A stretch of DNA of 32,540 nucleotides from Actinomycetota bacterium (lineage in GTDB: Bacteria; Actinomycetota; Acidimicrobiia; Acidimicrobiales; CAIXPF01), in contig VGBO01000026.1 in assembly GCA_016870475.1 (NCBI GenBank), forward strand, positions 1 through 32,540. Direction: 5' to 3'. Made by a program: the position numbers and the translations under genes. The notes below the pieces were generated by a model that was not told where the DNA came from, searched no databases, and was given only the letters and a program-made list of their open reading frames with translations. Below are positions 28,421 to 32,540 of the stretch, piece by piece. Every line of letters begins with the position of its first letter. The first letter of the stretch is position 1.

Positions 28421-29644
28421 TTGGCCCCCGCCGGCCTCCCGCGTCGGATCGTCGTGGTCGGCGCGTCGCTCGCCGGCTGGAACGCCGTGCGCGCGCTGCG
28501 TGCCGAAGGGTTCGACGGCGAGTTGACCCTCGTCGGTGAGGAGCCGCACCTGCCCTACGACCGTCCGCCGCTGTCGAAGGACTACCTGGCGGGTCGGGTC
28601 GACCGCGGCCGGCTCGATCTGACCGCACACGACGACGTCGATGCCCTCGCCCTCGATCGTCGGCTCGGGATCGCCGCCACCGGGCTGGACCTCGGTGACC
28701 GCATCCTCCGGCTCGGCGACGGGACGGACCTGTCCTGGGACGGGCTCGTCGTGGCGACCGGGGCCCGGGTCCGTCGACTTCCCGGCACGGAGGCCCTCGC
28801 CGGCGTCTTCGCCCTGCGGACGCTCGAGGACGCCGACGCGCTCCGTGCCGATCTCGCCGGCGGACCCCGTCGGGTCGTGGTCCTCGGCGCCGGCTTCATC
28901 GGGCTCGAGGTGGCGGCCACGGCGCGCCTCGCCGGCCACGACGTCACCGTCGTCGAGGCGGCGCCGACCCCGCTCGTGCGCTCGGTCGGCGAACTCGTCG
29001 GCCGCACGGTCGCCGAACTGCACCGGGACCACGGTGTCGACGTCCGTCTCGGAGTCGGGGTCGAGGGGATCGAGGGTGAGGCACGGGTCACCGCCGTGCG
29101 GCTCGCCGACGGGACGCGCCTCCCCGCCGACGTGGTCGTCGCCGGGATCGGGGTCGTCCCCGCGGTCGACTGGCTCGACGGGTCGGGGCTCGCCGTCGAC
29201 AACGGCGTGCGCTGCGACGGTACGTGCCTCGCCGCACCCGGTGTGGTCGCCGCGGGCGACGCAGCGACGTTCCCGAACGCGCTCTTCGACGACGAGGTGA
29301 TGCGGGTCGAGCACTGGGACCACGCCATCGCGATGGGGGCCTTCGCGGCGCGGCGGCTCCTCGCCGGCGACGGCTGGGACCCCGCCGAGCGGTTCGCCCC
29401 GGTGCCGTTCTTCTGGTCCGACCAGTACGACCGCAAGCTGCAGTCCGTCGGCAGGATCGGCCCAGGCGACGAGGTGGAACTGTTCGACGGCGATCCCGCC
29501 GAGCGTCGCTTCGTGACCGTGCACGTGCGGGACGGCCGGGTGGTCGGCGCCTTCGGCATGAACCGTCCGCGGCACGTGATGCGCCTCCGGGGGCTGATCG
29601 CGGAGCGGGCCGATCTCGACCGGGTCCGGACCGAGCTCGCGTGA
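28421..29644 (+). CDS. FAD-dependent ferredoxin reductase (rubredoxin-NAD reductase-like)
   Basis: This 407-aa pyridine nucleotide-disulfide-family protein has an N-terminal FAD site IVVVGASLAGWNAVRAL, the PYDRPPLSKDYLAG block, an NAD site VVVLGAGFIGLEVAATA and the second FAD motif GVVAAGDAATFPN. The PFFWSDQYDRKLQSVGRI segment is typical of ferredoxin reductases of oxygenase systems. It moves electrons from NAD(P)H to the ferredoxin just upstream. The start appears to be a TTG at 28421, 6 bp after the ferredoxin stop; the stop overlaps the NUDIX gene as GTGA. The three genes form one operon. Confidence 0.92.
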   Translation: MAPAGLPRRIVVVGASLAGWNAVRALRAEGFDGELTLVGEEPHLPYDRPPLSKDYLAGRVDRGRLDLTAHDDVDALALDRRLGIAATGLDLGDRILRLGDGTDLSWDGLVVATGARVRRLPGTEALAGVFALRTLEDADALRADLAGGPRRVVVLGAGFIGLEVAATARLAGHDVTVVEAAPTPLVRSVGELVGRTVAELHRDHGVDVRLGVGVEGIEGEARVTAVRLADGTRLPADVVVAGIGVVPAVDWLDGSGLAVDNGVRCDGTCLAAPGVVAAGDAATFPNALFDDEVMRVEHWDHAIAMGAFAARRLLAGDGWDPAERFAPVPFFWSDQYDRKLQSVGRIGPGDEVELFDGDPAERRFVTVHVRDGRVVGAFGMNRPRHVMRLRGLIAERADLDRVRTELA

Positions 29645-30138
29645 CCGAGGAGGTCGTCGAGTGGATCGGCGACGACGGCGCGGTGCTCGGCGTCGTGGCG
29701 CGCCGGAGGATGCGGGCGGACGTGCTCCGGCACCGGGCCGTCTACGTGGTCGTCACCCGCACCGACGGGCGCCTCGTCGTGCACCGGCGCGCCGACCACA
29801 AGGACGTGTGGCCCGGTCGCTGGGACGTCTGCTTCGGCGGGGTGGTCGCTGTCGGCGAGACGTGGGACGCAGCCGCGGCGCGGGAACTCGCCGAGGAGGC
29901 GGGGATCGAGGGCGCCGACCTGGTCCGGATCGGTTCGTTCGACCATCGCGACCTCGACGTGGCGGTGCAGGGTGTCGTCTTCCGTGTCGTCACCGACGAC
30001 CGGGTCGTGCCCGTCGACGCGGAGGTCGCGGAGGTGGCCGAGGTCGCCGCCGGTGACCTCGCCGAATGGCTCGCGGCGACCGACGTGTGCCCGGACAGCG
30101 TCGCCGGCGTCGTGCCGTTGCTCGTCGCGTCGACGTGA
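29641..30138 (+). CDS. NUDIX hydrolase
   Basis: This 165-aa protein contains a Nudix box GGVVAVGETWDAAAARELAEEAGIEG, which fits GX5EX7REUXEEXGU exactly and coordinates the metal used to hydrolyse X-linked nucleoside diphosphates. The N-terminal VVARRRMRADVLRHRAVYVVVTR and HRRADHKDVWPGRWDVCFGG segments are typical of the YfcD/isopentenyl-diphosphate-isomerase-like branch; whether it isomerises or hydrolyses cannot be told. The GTG at 29641 overlaps the reductase stop by 4 bp. It converges with pepN. Confidence 0.9.
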   Translation: MTEEVVEWIGDDGAVLGVVARRRMRADVLRHRAVYVVVTRTDGRLVVHRRADHKDVWPGRWDVCFGGVVAVGETWDAAAARELAEEAGIEGADLVRIGSFDHRDLDVAVQGVVFRVVTDDRVVPVDAEVAEVAEVAAGDLAEWLAATDVCPDSVAGVVPLLVAST

Positions 30139-30149
30139 GCGCGACGGCG

Positions 30150-30164
30150 TGACCGGGCCGGTCA
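30150..30164. terminator. Palindrome at the end of pepN
   Basis: TGACCGG-G-CCGGTCA is a 7+7 nt palindrome between the NUDIX and pepN genes. Its right arm ends with the pepN stop codon. In RNA only about five of the pairs could form around a small loop, so it is a weak terminator candidate. Confidence 0.3.
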
Positions 30165-32540
30165 GGCGAGCGCGGACCTGAGCGACGGTCCCGCTCGGCC
30201 GGCGACGGCGACGTGCACGCCGAGCTTCTCGAGGGTCTGCTCGACGCTGCGTGCCCCCTGGGCGACCGGGTGGGCGGTGAGGAACGTCGTGACCGCGTCG
30301 GCGAGCGCCGGATCGGTGATGGTGGTCACCGTCGAGACCATCCGACTGATGCTGTTGGAGGGGAACCGCTCGCAGAGGACGTCCCAGTTCGCGGCGACGA
30401 ACGCCCAGACCTCGGTGGCGCGCTCCCGGTTCGCGATAGCCCGGGCGATCACGAACGGCGCGTCCTGGGTCTTCACGTCGCCGTCGCGGCAGCGTCGGAG
30501 GGTGCGGTCCATGCATGCGGCGTCACCGAAGTCGGCGAGCGCGTACAGGTAGCGGCGGGCGTCCTGGGGGGTCGCCGCGGTGTCGGCGCGTCGCAGGTGG
30601 GTCTCCCACTGCCCGACGTCGCCGACCGCCGCGGTCACGTTCACGGCGGCGGCGAGCAACGCCGGGTCCGCCGCGGGGTCGTCGAGGAGTCGTTCGGCGC
30701 GGCGCAGGACCGCGGGGTCGCGTCCGAGGGTGCCGGCGAGCCCGAACAGCGTCGCCCGGAGTTCGCGACGCCGGTCGTCGTCGTCGGCGGCGGCCTCGTG
30801 GCCGACGACGTCGAGCGCCGGTCCGGCGAGGTCGACGACGACCGAACGGAGGCGGGCGAGGTCGTCGCCCTGCACGAACCGGGCCAGCCCGCCGAGCACC
30901 CCGGCGATCCGCTGCCAGACCGAGAGGTCGTCGTCGTCGGCGAGCTCACGACACAGGGCGAGCACGGCGGCGGCGTCGGTGCGCCCGGCGAGCAGCGCCG
31001 CCCAGGCGTCGTCGACGAGCGCGTACCGTTCGATCGGCGCGAGCAGGTCCTGCGCCCGGGTCGTCAGCGCCCGGCGGCCGGCGTCGTCGTAGTGCACCCG
31101 GAAGAACCCGTGCCCGCCGGCGTTCACGACGACGGCGTCGGCGGCGCCACCGAGATCGATCGTCGTCGTCTCGGCGTCGAGGAGGGTCCGCAGACCTTCA
31201 CGACGACCGCCACGGACCACGTCGACGATCACCGGGACGTGCCAGCGTCCGTCGCCGCCGCCCGCGTAGCGGAAGTGCTCCTGGCGGAGCTCGAGCGAGG
31301 TGCGGTCCGCGCCGGTGGACGCGTCGACGAGCGGGAACCCGCCCTGGAAGATCCAGGTGTCGGCGAGCGCCCGGACGGGTTGGCCGGTCGCCTCCTCGAG
31401 CGCGTCCCACAGGTCGGTGGTCTGGGTGTTCGCGTAGGCGTGGCGGCTCAGGTAGCGGTGCACCCCGGCGCGGAACGCCTCCTCCCCGAGGTACTGCTCG
31501 AGCATGCGGACGATCGCCGCACCCTTCTCGTAGGTGAGGATGTCGTACATGCCCTCGGCATCGGCCGGGGAGACGACCTCGAACTCGATGGGGCGGGTCG
31601 ACGCGAGCGCGTCGGTGTCGTAGGCGGCGGTCTTCATGAGACCGAAGTCGACCCACCGCTTCCAGTCGGGCCGGAACGCGTCGGTCGCCTTCATCTCCAT
31701 GAACGTGGCGAAGGCCTCCTTCAGCCACAGGCCTTCCCACCACGCCATGGTGACGAGGTCACCGAACCACATGTGGGCGATCTCGTGCGCGATGACGTCG
31801 GCGGCACGCTGCAGCTCCGGCTGGGTGGCGGTCGCCGGGTCGATCAGCAGCAGGACCTCCCGGAAGGTGACGCACCCGAGGTTCTCCATCGCTCCGAACG
31901 CGAAGTCGGGCACGGCGACGAGGTCGAGCTTGTCGCCCGGGTACGCGATGCCGAAGTACTCCTCGAAGTACCGCAGCGAGAACGCCCCGGCCTCGAGAGC
32001 GAACGACGTGAGGTGCCCCTGCCCGAGCGGGTGGACGATGCGCAGCGGCGTGCCGTTCACGTCGACCGGTTCGGTCGCCTCGAGGGGGCCGACGATGAAC
32101 GCGAGCAGGTACGTCGACATGACCATCGTGTCGGCGAACCGGATCCGGACCCGGCCGTCACCCGTCGGGGTGCGCTCGACCTCGGGGCCGCAGGACAGCG
32201 CGAACAGCTCGTCGTCGACGACGAGGGTGACGGCGAACGTGGCCTTCGCGTCGGGCTCGTCCCAGCAGGGGAACGCCCGTCGGGCGTTCGTCGACTCGAA
32301 CTGCGTCGTCGCGATCGTTCGTTCGACGCCTTCGTGGTCTCGGAACGTCGACCGGTAGAAGCCGCGCAGCTTGTCGTTGAGCACCCCGCGGAACCGGCAG
32401 TGCAGCTCGTGCTCGCCGGCGGCGACGGTGCCCACGAGCCGGAACGTCACCCGTTCGGTCGCCTCGTCGAACTCGGCGGTGGCGGCGACGCGTTCGCCGA
32501 CGGCCGTGCGCACCCACGCCTCCTCCACGGACAGTTCGAT
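30162..32540 (-). CDS. pepN: M1-family aminopeptidase N, 5' end beyond the window
   Basis: The frame stays open to the right edge, giving at least 792 residues without an obvious start, so the N-terminus is missing. Catalytic features are the exopeptidase motif GAMEN in FAFGAMENLG and the zinc site HEIAHMWFGD followed by 18 residues and the Glu ligand (LWLKEAF). The common NEGF context reads KEAF here. The C-terminal half is the helical ERAP1-like domain found in this family. These enzymes remove N-terminal residues from peptides in the cytoplasm. Identification is secure; the ORF-track start at 32528 is only the first GTG inside the window. Confidence 0.95.
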   Translation of the reverse strand: MELSVEEAWVRTAVGERVAATAEFDEATERVTFRLVGTVAAGEHELHCRFRGVLNDKLRGFYRSTFRDHEGVERTIATTQFESTNARRAFPCWDEPDAKATFAVTLVVDDELFALSCGPEVERTPTGDGRVRIRFADTMVMSTYLLAFIVGPLEATEPVDVNGTPLRIVHPLGQGHLTSFALEAGAFSLRYFEEYFGIAYPGDKLDLVAVPDFAFGAMENLGCVTFREVLLLIDPATATQPELQRAADVIAHEIAHMWFGDLVTMAWWEGLWLKEAFATFMEMKATDAFRPDWKRWVDFGLMKTAAYDTDALASTRPIEFEVVSPADAEGMYDILTYEKGAAIVRMLEQYLGEEAFRAGVHRYLSRHAYANTQTTDLWDALEEATGQPVRALADTWIFQGGFPLVDASTGADRTSLELRQEHFRYAGGGDGRWHVPVIVDVVRGGRREGLRTLLDAETTTIDLGGAADAVVVNAGGHGFFRVHYDDAGRRALTTRAQDLLAPIERYALVDDAWAALLAGRTDAAAVLALCRELADDDDLSVWQRIAGVLGGLARFVQGDDLARLRSVVVDLAGPALDVVGHEAAADDDDRRRELRATLFGLAGTLGRDPAVLRRAERLLDDPAADPALLAAAVNVTAAVGDVGQWETHLRRADTAATPQDARRYLYALADFGDAACMDRTLRRCRDGDVKTQDAPFVIARAIANRERATEVWAFVAANWDVLCERFPSNSISRMVSTVTTITDPALADAVTTFLTAHPVAQGARSVEQTLEKLGVHVAVAGRAGPSLRSALA

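Noticed and set aside
1-32540. CRISPR array, insertion sequence, phage genes or restriction system
   Set aside because: I saw no spaced repeats, transposase, integrase, Cas or methylase motifs in any of the plausible reading frames.

Overview
The window is a dense, GC-rich stretch with housekeeping gene content from an actinobacterium. The divergent ruc | galU-moeA block resembles Rv0991c/Rv0993/Rv0994 of Mycobacterium tuberculosis. GTG starts are frequent, and many genes have a TANNNT box 6-8 nt before the start codon, which suggests leaderless mRNAs. I favour Acidimicrobiia or a related actinobacterial lineage, but that is inference. I see no insertion sequence, prophage, integrase or CRISPR array.

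Layout. 1-60: edge fragment of a ribbon-helix-helix protein. 147-1337: SCP2-type thiolase. 1423-4295: a carotenoid/isoprenoid patch (CrtO-like acyltransferase, CrtZ-like hydroxylase, convergent dxs). 4339-5546: PAP2-family membrane protein with a probable CTG start, and a hotdog thioesterase. 5617-8348: tldD-tldE. 8398-9108: PHP phosphoesterase. 9121-10213: ruc-mtnP behind a CIRCE operator. 10367-13932: galU (with an internal deletion), moeA, moaA, moaC. 14138-14683: unknown membrane protein. 14737-14813: tRNA-Ala(CGC). 14841-17239: pyruvyltransferase-like protein and GT2 glycosyltransferase. 17478-18665: class III CoA-transferase. 18755-19759: DNA glycosylase. 19766-20284: phosphoribosyltransferase. 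20341-22835: pantothenate operon (DUF2520 reductase, panC, panB). 22923-23885: P1/S58 peptidase. 23872-27313: lipoprotein, ANL-like protein and Tat-type molybdopterin oxidoreductase. 27419-27715: small unknown protein. 27728-28126: DUF983. 28214-30138: ferredoxin, ferredoxin reductase, NUDIX. 30162 to the right edge: M1 aminopeptidase.

How the genes connect. Three molybdenum-cofactor genes lie about 10 kb from a predicted cofactor user, the 519-aa oxidoreductase. dxs supplies the isoprenoid precursors that the two carotenoid-tailoring enzymes ultimately depend on. DUF2520, PanC and PanB look like one pantothenate operon in which DUF2520 may replace PanE. Ferredoxin and its reductase form an electron-transfer pair whose terminal oxidase is not in the window.

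The points most worth a second look are: a well-formed CIRCE (HrcA operator) upstream of the redox-chaperone homologue ruc; an in-frame loss of about 65 residues from GalU, including its metal-binding segment; an ANL enzyme lacking the usual catalytic lysine; a start codon inside the loop of a 13-bp hairpin just after the tRNA; and a consistent leaderless promoter pattern. I do not see an obvious wholly new multi-gene system.
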